From Hirsutella rhossiliensis (taxonomy: Eukaryota; Ascomycota; Sordariomycetes; Hypocreales; Ophiocordycipitaceae): 64,000 nucleotides of DNA. Position numbers and translations under genes: made by a program. Below the pieces are notes generated by a model that saw nothing but the letters and a program-made list of their open reading frames with translations, was not told where the DNA came from and searched no databases. Where the stretch lies: assembly GCF_020360975.1 (NCBI RefSeq), contig NW_025408686.1, forward strand, positions 620,001 to 684,000, written 5' to 3'. Within the stretch, counting starts at the first letter, position 1, and the number at the start of each line of letters is the position of its first letter. Shown piece after piece: positions 22,300-32,793 of this stretch.

Positions 22300-24033
22300 G
22301 GGCGGTCGACAGAGCTTGTATTTCCAGCACGAGGCTGGGGTGAAGACGCAGCAAGGTGGTGGTGCATTCCTGCGGGGCAGGAAATTATCGCCGTGAACGG
22401 ACGAGGGGGAGAGGAGTCTGGAGTCTGCTGGACGTCAGGTAGGGCTGATATTTGAAGATTTTGAAGTCGAATCGGCCTCGGGACCCTTGAATTGAATGAA
22501 GCCGAATCGGGTAAGGTCTTCAAATTCGATGAATCAAAAATCAGGAGTCTTTATTCAATTCATTCATCAAAATCTTGAATGAATGGCGATATGGTCGAAA
22601 TATACGGTGAAAAAAAGGATCACCCCGCTTCGCAGCTGCCAGCCAAGGGGGCATACAGGGAGGAAAGGGTCAATACCCGAAGCCACCCACCAAGGGCCTC
22701 CTTTTCTTTCTGAGCAGTGTCAGAAACAGCGGTTCTGCGGCTCGTCCGAATGAGGAAGGTGGCAACGATAGTGGGCACACAGAAGAGGTCAATTGGAGCT
22801 ATATGCACGGCTGTGTGTGTGTAAAGGCGATGTGTGTGTTGCCCCTTCCGGCTAGGAATGTGCCCTTTGGGCCCGCAGAAATCTCGGCTGAATGCCCCAC
22901 GTGACCTGGCAGGTGACCCATGCCGCCCTTCCTGCTGCGCCGTTCCAACAAGCAGACACACACGTACACATCAAGAAACAAGCTGCTTTGACCCCATCAT
23001 ACCTGTTGGCAGGGCTCGAGCATGAGACAAACTGGGAACGTCGTTCAACCGGTGTGTCGTATTATGCTATGAGGATTGTCTTCTATCTAGGGAGAGGCCA
23101 GCGTGGAAGATATAGCCACGCAAGCCTCAGCCGCACACGTGACCCTAAGGCCACATGCTGACCGTGTGATCTAGATACAATTGACGAGCATGATTCCCAC
23201 AATACCAATAGATTCCACAATGCACTTTCCCATTAGGCACGCCACAGAACCACCGTTCTGACAGGAGCAAGGGTTCGCCCGCGCGGACATGGTAACTTCG
23301 AAATCGGCCGCCCATGCGATGACGCACTGCGTATTTAAAAGTCTGTTGTGCGTGTTTCAGTTGGATTCCGCCGTCCACACTCCACTGGGAAAATCCCAGT
23401 GGGTTGGAAGTGGGGTAGTTAGGCGTCCATATATGTTGGTATAACGACCTAACAGTGCCTGATACGCCCACCGTTTCAGCAGTCTTGCCACCCTATACGG
23501 AGTATCAAAAACCATGAAGCTTATGAACAGTGCCATTTTATAATGCACACCATTTAAATGTAGTATCACTCGAATGTTCTGGATTTTCTGGTTCGGGTGA
23601 TATAACTCTCGATATCTGTGCTTAACATTTGCTCAAGAAATGCCACATCATCCTGAAGGCAATAAATAGATCGGTCATTTGCTACTTGCAAAACTACATC
23701 TCAAGCACAGATTAAGCTCGGCAGCCCAAATTTTTGAAATATAATACAAGACTTATACCGTTAAACAGCCTCCGGCAAACTGATTAGAAAAACGCGTTCA
23801 GATCCCTCAACGTCTCAATACTGCGCGAACAATTGGACGTGACACGAATTGCGTCATCTCGCGATTTGGAGACTGTTAGGGACTTATCTACTCATCGAGC
23901 CCAATATGACTGCTACTTGCTTGTCCACACAAACTAGCCCGATCAGAAAGTACCGAAACATCTGCATGATAAGGATATGTTGTGCCAACTAGCCGCGTTT
24001 AGACGCGTTATTCGCGCTCAATTGACCACCTGT
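22300..24033. other. AT-rich intergenic island
   Basis: No gene is supported. The segment nearest 22300 is the GH3 promoter. Around 22452-22590 is an AT-rich, palindrome-like patch. A TACGGAGTA word occurs at 23496-23504. From about 23480 to 24030 the sequence is AT-rich without open frames of note. Confidence 0.5.
22452..22590. repeat. AT-rich hairpin-like element, MITE candidate
   Basis: The stretch starts with TTGAAGATTTTGAA, carries ATTGAATGAA/TTCAATTCAT inverted words inside and ends with ATCAAAATCTT. The same 14-base start occurs in the element at 31525, so the two are likely members of one small inverted-repeat family. No target duplication was found, so the borders are approximate. 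Confidence 0.4.
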
Positions 24034-24041
24034 TAATTCTA

Positions 24042-26660
24042 GGGCCCAATTATCTATACACCTCCTTTTATTAACTGTACACCAAAAAGTGGATCAACTG
24101 TGGCTGGGTCAGGCGCAGTGCCGATGCCGCTAATTTTGGTGCGCCCATTCCCGGCCGGCCAGCTGGCCAGTTCGTGATGCTTGCGTAACAACATCCTGTA
24201 ACCGTAACTATCAGCAATACCATCAAAACTGAAGCTATTCGCACCGCGTTTTCTGCCCTTACGAGCCCGAATCATGGAGTCGCTTACGAAGACACTATTC
24301 CCGACCTTCCAGGCCGCGATGGAAGCCGCCGATACCGTTGCTGAGGCTGAGGGCTACGCCCTACACATTCGAACATCGAAGCGGGATAACGCTGGCCAAC
24401 GCAAGTCTGCACTTGTTCGTTGTATCAAGGCCGGCCCCTACGAAAATCGGAAGGATAAAGCTGCTCATATCTCTCGTCGTCGCCTCAATACAGCAACCCA
24501 GAAAACAGACTGTGAATTTCGCCTCTCGTTGAAGGAAAAACGCGGTTACTGGACTATCTCTTATCTTCACGATGTTCACAATCATCGCCTTGTTGATGAC
24601 CCGATGGTCTTTCCGAAGTACCGGGCGCTTGTTATCCAGAAGTATCGCGACGACATTATCCGGAAGTTTAATAACAATACCCGGCCGACCGATATTGCTG
24701 GCGAGCTTCGTGACCTGGTTCACGACGATCCTCGTTTAGCCGGTATCACGGCTCAAGACGTGAGTAACGCCTTGGCTAGGCACCGTCAGGAAGAACTAGC
24801 TGGCCGTACGCCTCTTCAGTTTCTCTACGACCGGCTAGATAAGTCCGACTTCTTTCATCGAGATAGTCGTGATCCCCAGGGCCGGCTAACTGGGCTATTT
24901 CTCGCGCCTCGTGCTACCTTCCATCGATGGCGTCAGCATCACGATGTCCTCGTCCTCGACTGTACCTACAAGACGAACCGATTCAATATGCCGTTATTGA
25001 ATATCTGCGCGGCCACTCGAGATAACAAAACGTTCTCTATTGCCTCTATCTTCTTGAACGGCGAGACCGAGTCCCATTACTATTGGGCTATCTCGTTGCT
25101 GCTAGTCCTTTGCGAGAAGGAGTCGATCCCATTTCAAGGGTCACTGTCACGGACCGAGATACTGCGTTGCTTAAGGCGTTAGATAGCTTTCGCGAGCTTC
25201 AAAACAGTACTAACCTTCTCTGCACGTGGCATATTAACCAGAATGTCGTTGCGAAATGCAAGCAATTTTCCCTAAGGCATCAAAAATCGGCAATCGAGTC
25301 GTACGGGCCCCGGCATTCCAAGCGTTTCTACAAGAGTGGAACGAGATCGTCAAGTCACAAGATGTGAATAGCTTCAACGAACGTTTACGCCAATTTGAGA
25401 CACCAGGCCGCCACCCGCTTGCAGCTATACAATACTGTTGCAATACGTGGCTAACGCCTTGGAAGGAGAAGTTTGTATCTTGTTTCGTTAATCAATATCG
25501 CCACTTCGGGCGTACAACGACCTCGATCGTCGAGGGACTTCACTCTCATATGAAGAAGTTCCTTTGGTCCTGTACGGGCGATTTGACGACCGTTTTCCAA
25601 CGATTCGAACGCTTCTGGGGCCATCAGGCTGCTCAGATCACAGCGATAGAGAATCGAAACCTCCACAAGATATCAACGTTCTCCCTACAGGCGCCGTATA
25701 TGCCGATCCGCGAGCGAGTATCGTCATATGCGTTAAAGCTACTAATAGATGAGCATCGCAAGATCCCTCTAGACCCCCGAAGTCAACGGGCCAAACCGCC
25801 GCCAGGTCAATGTCCTTGTAATTGGGCTACTAGTCGAGGGCTACCGTGCTGCCATCGAATCTTCGAGTCTATCAACACCAATACCTCCCTTACACTCGAC
25901 GACTTCGACCCATTTTGGTATATTCCGATCGATACAAGCGCTCAGGGCACAAGCCCTACTCGGGCACCATACGAGCCACAAGTTATCAGGGCTAAGGGCC
26001 GCCCCAAGGGCTCACTCAACCTCGAAGAGTCACGGCGGTCAAGATCAACGCGGCGGGGTCCGTCACATCACGAGATCGCTGGACGGCATGAGCGGGGTGA
26101 GGGTATACGACTGCCTCCCCCCCCAACGGCACCAGCGGCGATGACGGGTACGGTAACGGCCGCGATGACTTCAACGGAACGAGGGCTGCGGCACATCGAG
26201 GAAAACGGCGATACGTACGAGGCAGGCACACGGATGCAACGGGCGTATCAACAAGCCGGGCGTCAAACGCCAGTCTCTGATGATGACGATCAGCCGGTAC
26301 GGCGGGAGACCCAAGACTGCATCTTCGTCGCCGGCCTCACGGACGATGCCGCCCTTGAGGATGTATGGGATCAATTGGAATCACAGTTAGATGAAGCGGA
26401 TCAGGCACGTAGTGCACTCGAAGAAGGAGGCCTGTTGTAAACACCAAAGAATAGTCTCATCAGCATAGAAAGCGCAGTACGAATAGCTTCAATTTTGGGT
26501 GCCTTATCGTTGAAGGAGAACTGTTACTACCTGGCTCTACTTATCGTAGAGAATGTGTGCATACAAATTGGCGGTATCGGCCCTCTTCGGCCGTCAGCCA
26601 CAGTTAATCCACTTTTTGGGTGTACAGTTAATGAAAGTGGGTGGATAGATAACTTGGGCC
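24042..26660 (+). mobile_element. MULE (Hop-like) transposon, copy 2
   Basis: A 2,619-bp element with the same ends as copy 1 and a different perfect 8-bp duplication, TAATTCTA (24034-24041 and 26661-26668), showing an independent insertion. Identity to copy 1 is very high: only about a dozen indels and a handful of substitutions were seen over 2.6 kb. The insertions are therefore recent. There is no excess of C-to-T changes between the copies that would point to repeat-induced point mutation. Confidence 0.94.
24274..26440 (+). pseudogene. MULE transposase, nearly intact
   Basis: This starts MESLTKTLFPTFQAAMEAAD and reads open to about 25140. A missing C (CATTTCAAGG against CATTTCCAAGG in copy 1) shifts the frame there. 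A second shift near 25265, in a T run, is shared by both copies. From there the frame is open to the stop at 26438-26440. The order is a FAR1-like DNA-binding region with TKTDCEFRL-type residues and H-N-H (residues 30-110), the MULE core with VLVLDCTYKTNRF and VTVTDRDTALLKAL, the SWIM finger CPCNWATSRGLPCCHRI and an acidic tail. Two single-base shifts prevent a continuous protein. They may be real or homopolymer errors. Confidence 0.9.
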
Positions 26661-27108
26661 TAATTCTACTGTCGGAAAGACACGGTCGTCAGCCCATCCC
26701 ACATTTTTTTGCCTGCATTGGGCAACGGTCTTCGCGACAACTGCCACGACATTATTTTACGACGATCTCGCCTAATTCCTGCTTCGATGTTTCCGACAGC
26801 GGCTTCGGGTCGGCCCCCGAATCAACGTCCTGCCCGACGACCTATCCCACCCGTTCAACCTCGACTCCGTTATACTTTATTGTGGGTTATTTGGTGTCGT
26901 CCCGACTACCTGTCTCACGTCCATTCTCGAGCCTTTTAGCCTAGACCAGGTAAAACTTCATTACTGTCCAACCGATAGCTAATTATAACATGATACATAG
27001 TATGGCCCCTGCTGAATCGAAAACAGCTGCCGCAGCGAATTTCTTTGCTCCTAGGACCCGGCGTAAATTGCCAACGCAGAGTTATGCCCGCATTGAACGC
27101 CCTCAATT

Positions 27109-29882
27109 CAGTGTTGCTAATAATATGACAATAAAGTAGTATACTGCAGTATATACAATACAATACGCGATTTCTCATATTGTACCAATACAATATGCTC
27201 GCCGTCATATTGTGACGATACAATATGGCGCCTTCCATACTGGCAATATATGGCTTGTATTGTTTGTATTGGTTGGTGGTCATTCGCCTTTCCGTTCCCA
27301 ATTCGCGCCAATATGATGACGCGTCAAAATACACGCGTAAATATAAGCATGTTCTATGTATTGTTTTTCGTCTGGCGGACCTCCAGGACGTAAAATCTTC
27401 CTATTGGCGCACGGAAACGCGTAAATGTATGTATAAATCCAGACCTACAGGGTAGCGGCTCGCCGTCCAAACACTGTTTTCCTCCTCAACCCCGCTTTCC
27501 CCCCCAGGACTTACAAGCAATCTCGATGCCTCAACAACGCCTGCCTTTTGTTCAAACATCGCCGCGACGGGATTCGTCAATATCAGACGAATACTCGGAG
27601 ATTTCCAGCCCACGGTTGCATGATCCAGATGAGACCCAAACCACTGAATGCCAATCGTCGCAACCTCGCACGGCCTCCATAAACCCTTCGGCCAAGCCAA
27701 GAACATCATGGGTCTTTTCTCATATGCCAGACGAGGACATAGAGACGAAATACTACAATCAGCGGACCGGAAAAGAAGAATGGCGCTGCAAACACTGTGA
27801 CAAAACGTATTGCTGTTCCGGTGGAACTGCGGCCCCAGCCAAGCACCTTACGGATCCTCCTCCTGACGGTCACGGCCTCCCAAAAGGCGCGCCACGAACA
27901 GCCAAAGTCACGAATATACGAACTATTCTCGAGATAGCTCGTGTTATGGCCAAAGAACATCCCCGAAAACGCCGTCGGCTCAACGATCAATCCGGAGACT
28001 CGATCGACCCAGACCAGCTCGAAGCTTTATACGTAAGGTTTATTACGTCCTGTTCTCTCCCATTTAGGCTTGTGGAATGCCCAGAATTCCGAGCATTCTT
28101 AGCCTACCTCAACGCCGATATCGATACTTGGCTTCCAGATACACACGAGACCATCAAGAAATGGATTATGCGGCAGTACGAAGGTCAGAAGGAGAAGGTC
28201 AAGCAGCGCATCCAGTCAGCAAAGTCAAAAATTCATATCAGCTGCGACCTATGGACTTCCCCCAACTCTTTGGCCATCTTAGGCGTAGTTGCTCATTACG
28301 TTGCAGAAGACAGTCAGTTGGAACACCATGTCTTGGCTTTGAAAGACATCGACAGTGAGCACGACGGATATCACCTGGCAAGGGCAATTTTGGAAGTGGT
28401 TGATGACTGGGGTTTGCTTCCAACCTTGGATATTTTGTGATGGACAATGCAGGCAATAACGATACAATGATGAGATCTCTTTCCTTGGTAAGTACGGCGC
28501 ACTGTTTTTCTGACTGGCCCTAACATCTACAGGCCTTCTACGTCGATATGACATTCGATACGATCCCAAATCTCACCGACTCCGCTGCCAAGGTCACATT
28601 ATCAACCTTGCCGCCAAAGCTTTCCTCTTCGTTACCGATAATGAGAAGCTCAAAGACGACGAACGTGATGGGCATAATGTGACACTAAAAGAGATCGAGG
28701 CGTGGCGGAAAAGGGTCCCCTTGGCAAGCTCCACAACTTCGTGGTTTTCGTCCAAAGTAGTGTTCAGCGTCGCCAAAAGTTTCTGGCCATCAGCCATAAT
28801 CGCAAGCTTGCGCGAGATAATGACACGAGGTGGAGTTCGTGGTACACCATGCTACGAGCGGCCTTGCATCTTAGAGGCGCAGTCGAGGATATTCAACAAA
28901 TGGGTGGAAGGAGATTGTGCCGGAGACGAGCTCTCTCCGAGGAGTGGGTCATCCTCGAGAAGATCAAGTCTTTCTTGGAGAAGCTTAAAATGACGACAAA
29001 GGCCCTTGAGTCATCGTTTGCAACTCTTGACAATGTTCTCTTGGCTATGGACTTCGTATTGGCGCAATTTGAAGCAGGAAAAGAGGCACATATCGACGAT
29101 CCGATTATGGCACCAATGTATAACTCGGGCTGGGCGAAGATGGATAAGTACTATTGTCTTACTGACGAATCGCCTGCCTACGTCGCTGCGATTGTGCTTC
29201 ACCCTTCGCATAAATGGCACTACATACACGAAAACTGGAAGAAGGAGTGGGCTGACTCGTCAAAGAAGCTGATGGAGACACTGTGGGATGATTATAAACC
29301 TGTGGAGCCGCCTTCTCTATCTGAGGTTCCGTTGACGACCACGAACGAGTTCTTGAATTGGAGAAACAAGCACCTACAACCAGCACTTATCACAGACGAG
29401 TACGAGCGATATTGTAAGTCTGAACGGGTTTATGGGTTCACAAGCGCCCTCGCATGGTGGCTGGAGGAAACACAGCAAAAGAACTACCCATACCTGAGCA
29501 AAATGGCGGTGGATATACTGTCAATTCCCGCAATGTCTGCTGAGCCCGAAAGACTCTTCTCTGGGGCAAAAATAACCATCACAGACCGTCGAAATCGACT
29601 TGGGAGTGATGTAATTCAGGCATTGGAGTGCTTGAAGTCATGGTTTGGGATACAGGATTTTCAGGGTGACGATATTTCAGCAACGACGGTTGAATAATGA
29701 GGGTCACGTGGGATATACAGGATATATTGTTTTACTGGCAATATATTGGGTCACTGGCAATACAATACAATATGGACCAATGCCATATTGCGCAATACAA
29801 TACGCACCTCTTGACAGTACAATAATATTGCGAGGGGTCCATATTGCCAATATACGTATTGTTTATATTATTAGCAACACTG
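27109..29882 (+). mobile_element. Complete hAT transposon with 8-bp target duplication
   Basis: A 2,774-bp element with terminal inverted repeats CAGTGTTGCTAATAATAT at the left end and its complement (ATATTATTAGCAACACTG) at the right. It is flanked by a perfect 8-bp duplication CCTCAATT (27101-27108 and 29883-29890), the size expected for hAT. Subterminal regions on both sides are crowded with CAATAC/CAATAT/CCATATTG words on both strands, typical of hAT transposase-binding repeats. It encodes one transposase with a BED finger and a C-terminal dimerisation region. Confidence 0.93.
27526..29697 (+). pseudogene. hAT transposase (BED finger and hATC domain), frameshifted
   Basis: The N-terminal part (27526-28440, MPQQRLPFVQTSPRRDS) has a BED-type finger CKHCDKTYCCSG...AKHL, then HISCDLWTSPNSLAILG of the catalytic fold. 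A lost base near 28423 (ACCTTGG where ACCCTTGG is needed) shifts the frame to GYFVMDNAGNND. A probable intron (GTAAGT at about 28489 to ACAG at about 28532) leads to LLRRYDIRYDP and RCQGHIINLA. A second lost base in an A run near 28708 shifts into the last long frame, which ends with YPYLSKMAVDILSIPAMSAE and PERLFSGAKITITDRRNRL (the hATC dimerisation motif) and a stop at 29695-29697. Only two single-base changes break it, so the element is young. Confidence 0.9.
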
Positions 29883-30965
29883 CCTCAATTCAACCCTCAG
29901 AATCCCGCGCGCGCGCGCCCTGATCCTAGCACAACTCCGGCTCCTTCGTCCCCTCCTCCGACTGGCAAAGATACGATTGTCTGCGCGCCCCCGGGCCATC
30001 CTGACTGTGAGTCAGATGATGACATGCCTGACGCGGATACATCAGAGCCGCCATTGAACAGTACCGGTAGTCACATGACGCTCGCAGAGAAAGCCAGACT
30101 TATCAAGAAGTGGGCCGACAACAAACAGAAGCATGTTCGCAAGAAGAGAGACAAGAATAGCCACGTTTATTGGTACATGCAGAGGAAGCCATAGACAGAA
30201 GCTTTTACTCGAGTACAAGGATGGACCGAAAATATTCCAAGAGTTCCGGTGGACTTGTATAGAGTGCCTTCAAAATCCTTCTACTCTTCGGAAGATATTC
30301 CAGGTCCTTGAATCGAACCGCCGAGGGGTTACCTCTGGCATGGGAGACCATTTAAAATCCACGGTATTACGAAGGAGTCTCACCACGGTCGAATCAATGG
30401 ATACGGCCGCGCCATTGGTGGAGGAGATTATACAGAGGTAGATGCATGGAGCGGTCGACCCAGGCAAAGAGCAAGGCTCACGGCAAAGGAGTCTATCCGC
30501 CAGTGGTTTGTAAAACACCGACAACCCTTCTCTGTTGTTGAGAACTTGAGACTCCTGCTTTCCAAGAGATGTTCTTGGCTCACAATACAACCTGTGTGTA
30601 CAGGAGCCGTATAACCTTACGCAATCACATCTACACAGACTTTGTGGAACGCAGAGAGAAGCTGAAGATCGAGCTTCAGTACAATTGTGCTACCATCTCG
30701 CTCACCCTTGATATCTGGACAGCACCGAATCGGGTGCCTATTTTCGCCATTATTACGCACTGGATTACGCCGGAGTTTGAGGAGAGAGAGGAGGTTGAGT
30801 TTATCGAGCTCAAAAATCTCACACTGGCAAACACGAGATAGTTGAGAAGACACTTGAGGAGCTCAGGCTCAAGCCAAAGCTTCTCGCCATTACGGAGACA
30901 ACGCCGCCAACAACGGCACGCTCTATTATTTGAAGACCAGACCACATTCCAATTTCCGGGCAAGC

Positions 30966-32793
30966 TGGTAGATGGTGTGAATATACCCTCATTGTTTGTG
31001 TATATGCTAATCTGCGTTCAGGCGAGAATCCTCCTCCTCAACCCCCTGCTCCGGCGGAAGTTCCCACCGAGGCTACTACCGAGGCTCCCGCCGAACCTCC
31101 TACCCCCCCAAACCTCCTGCCTCCCAAGCCGATAAGTCTGCGATATGAACCCCCTGTCCAGATACAATGGAGGCTTCGGAGGATTGAGGCTCTACAAGTG
31201 TGTAACTGTGTACAATCGCGGATTCGAACGCGTTGGACCGATATATTTTGAGGATTCGGCAGAGCTTTTGAAAGTGCTTATTTTCGGTCCATTTGCCTAG
31301 GACGGGCGGATCAGTATTTATGTAAGTTAATTTTTGTAATATTCGAGATTATCGAGAGACTTCCCAGAAGGCTATAAAACCATATACTACTTATTGGCGT
31401 TTTCGAGGTATCTTTGCAATCGCTTAGGTACACACCAAATTCACTTCGTTTAGGGGATTCCTTCAAACTATTCATGAATGGCCTGAATTGGCCCAAACCC
31501 AACTTGAATCGCGAAAATTGGAGCTTGAAGATTTTGAATCAAGATCCAAAAAATTCAATTCATTTGATTCATCCTTCATTCAAAATCTTCAAAAAATTCA
31601 CCTTCGTCTATCACCCCTAACGTCAGGTGACCTCACGTCAACTTGGTGAGGACCGAGGCTGCTGAGACGAAGCTCGGCGGCTTCAACTTCAACTTCAACT
31701 TCGACTCCTCCAAAGTTCCAAACATCAACATGGGCAGCAGATAATTAAAGGAAACCCTGCCATCTAGTTCCTCCACTCACTGAACTTACTATCTGGCGAA
31801 TCTCAGTCAGCTGTCCGCAGCCCTTCTGACTCGTCTGGATGCAACGCTAAGTTACATGAACGGGTGTGAATCGTAGAATCGTCCTCTTTGCAAACCTTGT
31901 GCTTAAAATCAAAAGACAGTTTCACATTGGTCGACATTGTCCCGGGAATCCATCCTCGTGCATCTCGTGCTGGATAGCTGCTCCGCTACTGGTCCCCATC
32001 ATGCCCTCGGCGACCCTGCCAAGTGTCTGCTGGGGCTCTACTGCCATCAACGTCAACCTCCAGTTTCCTTGTCTGATGCTCAAAGCCAACACCTCATGAA
32101 ACCCTTGCAGATATAAAAGACTCTCTCAGTCCATGTCCCCAGTATGGCAATTGTTCTTGTCTAGAAAGCCCTGTCCAGCTCGCGTGTTTCTACTATTAAG
32201 TGCAACTAACACATGTCGCCTTCACTCCATAGCACGCTTACGCAAACATAAGATACCCCGAAATCTTCATCCCTGGCGATTGCTCCTTGAAATGAACTCA
32301 CTGCTTTGAACTTACGCATATTTTTTTGATTTCAATTTCTGGAATATTATCATCTTGCCAACAGGGTAAGAACACTCACGCTCCAGTGTCACCCACACAC
32401 ACTTGTGGCCATGCGAATCTATTACCGTCAAGCCCAACAAATGCTGGATTTGCTGTACTAGGGAAGCGGCAGAGCAATCCGGATCGGCTCTTGCTGGTGG
32501 TGGTGGGTTGGACGGACGGACACGAGAGCTTTGCAGCGCCGTCTGCAGTAGGGCGTGTAGGCTTCATTGCTTCAAAATAATTCTCGTCTCAGCCCGCCAA
32601 GACCAATGGCCACAATTAACGTGATTTGAACACATTTCCTGCATGAAAAGATCTAGGTGATTTCATTCAATATTCGAGAGTCGAGACACTGCTCGAGACG
32701 TGAGATGAAAGGGTTCTGACGTCGACTGTATTATAACTCTCATCCGTGCAGTACATTCATGATCACAAAACACCCAGCATCCATTTCCATCCT
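30966..32793. other. Intergenic between transposon island and cluster
   Basis: About 1.8 kb without a supported gene. It contains a Pro/Ala-coding low-complexity patch (about 31030-31130), the hairpin element at 31525-31592, a (CTTCAA)3 run at 31681-31698, and a short open frame ending GGFNFNFNFDSSKVPNINMG (stop near 31741) that could be the tail of a lost gene. The right end is the 3' flank of the isocyanide synthase gene. Confidence 0.45.
31525..31592. repeat. Perfect 15-bp inverted repeat, MITE candidate
   Basis: TTGAAGATTTTGAAT (31525-31539) and its exact complement ATTCAAAATCTTCAA (31578-31592) enclose 38 bases rich in ATTCAATTCATTTGATTC. The left arm is shared with the patch at 22452. 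It could fold into a hairpin. No target-site duplication was recognised. Confidence 0.6.

Larger units (their letters stand above)
27002..30965 (+). mobile_element. Decayed hAT-like element, interrupted by a younger hAT
   Basis: A frame opening at ATG 27002 (MAPAESKTAAAANFFAPR) runs into the insertion at 27109. If the inserted element and one target copy are ignored, it continues in the same frame at 29891 (NPQNPARARPDPSTTPAPSS) up to a stop at 30192-30194. Further downstream, fragments in shifted frames read ISLTLDIWTAPNRVPIFAI and HWITPEFEEREE (about 30690-30790), then a KLLAIT..TP..N-like piece. These resemble the catalytic region of fungal hAT transposases. Many stops and frame changes show it is dead. 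Its outer ends were not identified, so the boundaries are approximate. Confidence 0.6.

Noticed and set aside
27109..27540. Dense CAATAC/CAATAT words as an independent satellite
   Set aside because: They occur at both ends of the hAT element between its inverted repeats and the transposase gene, so they are its subterminal repeats.
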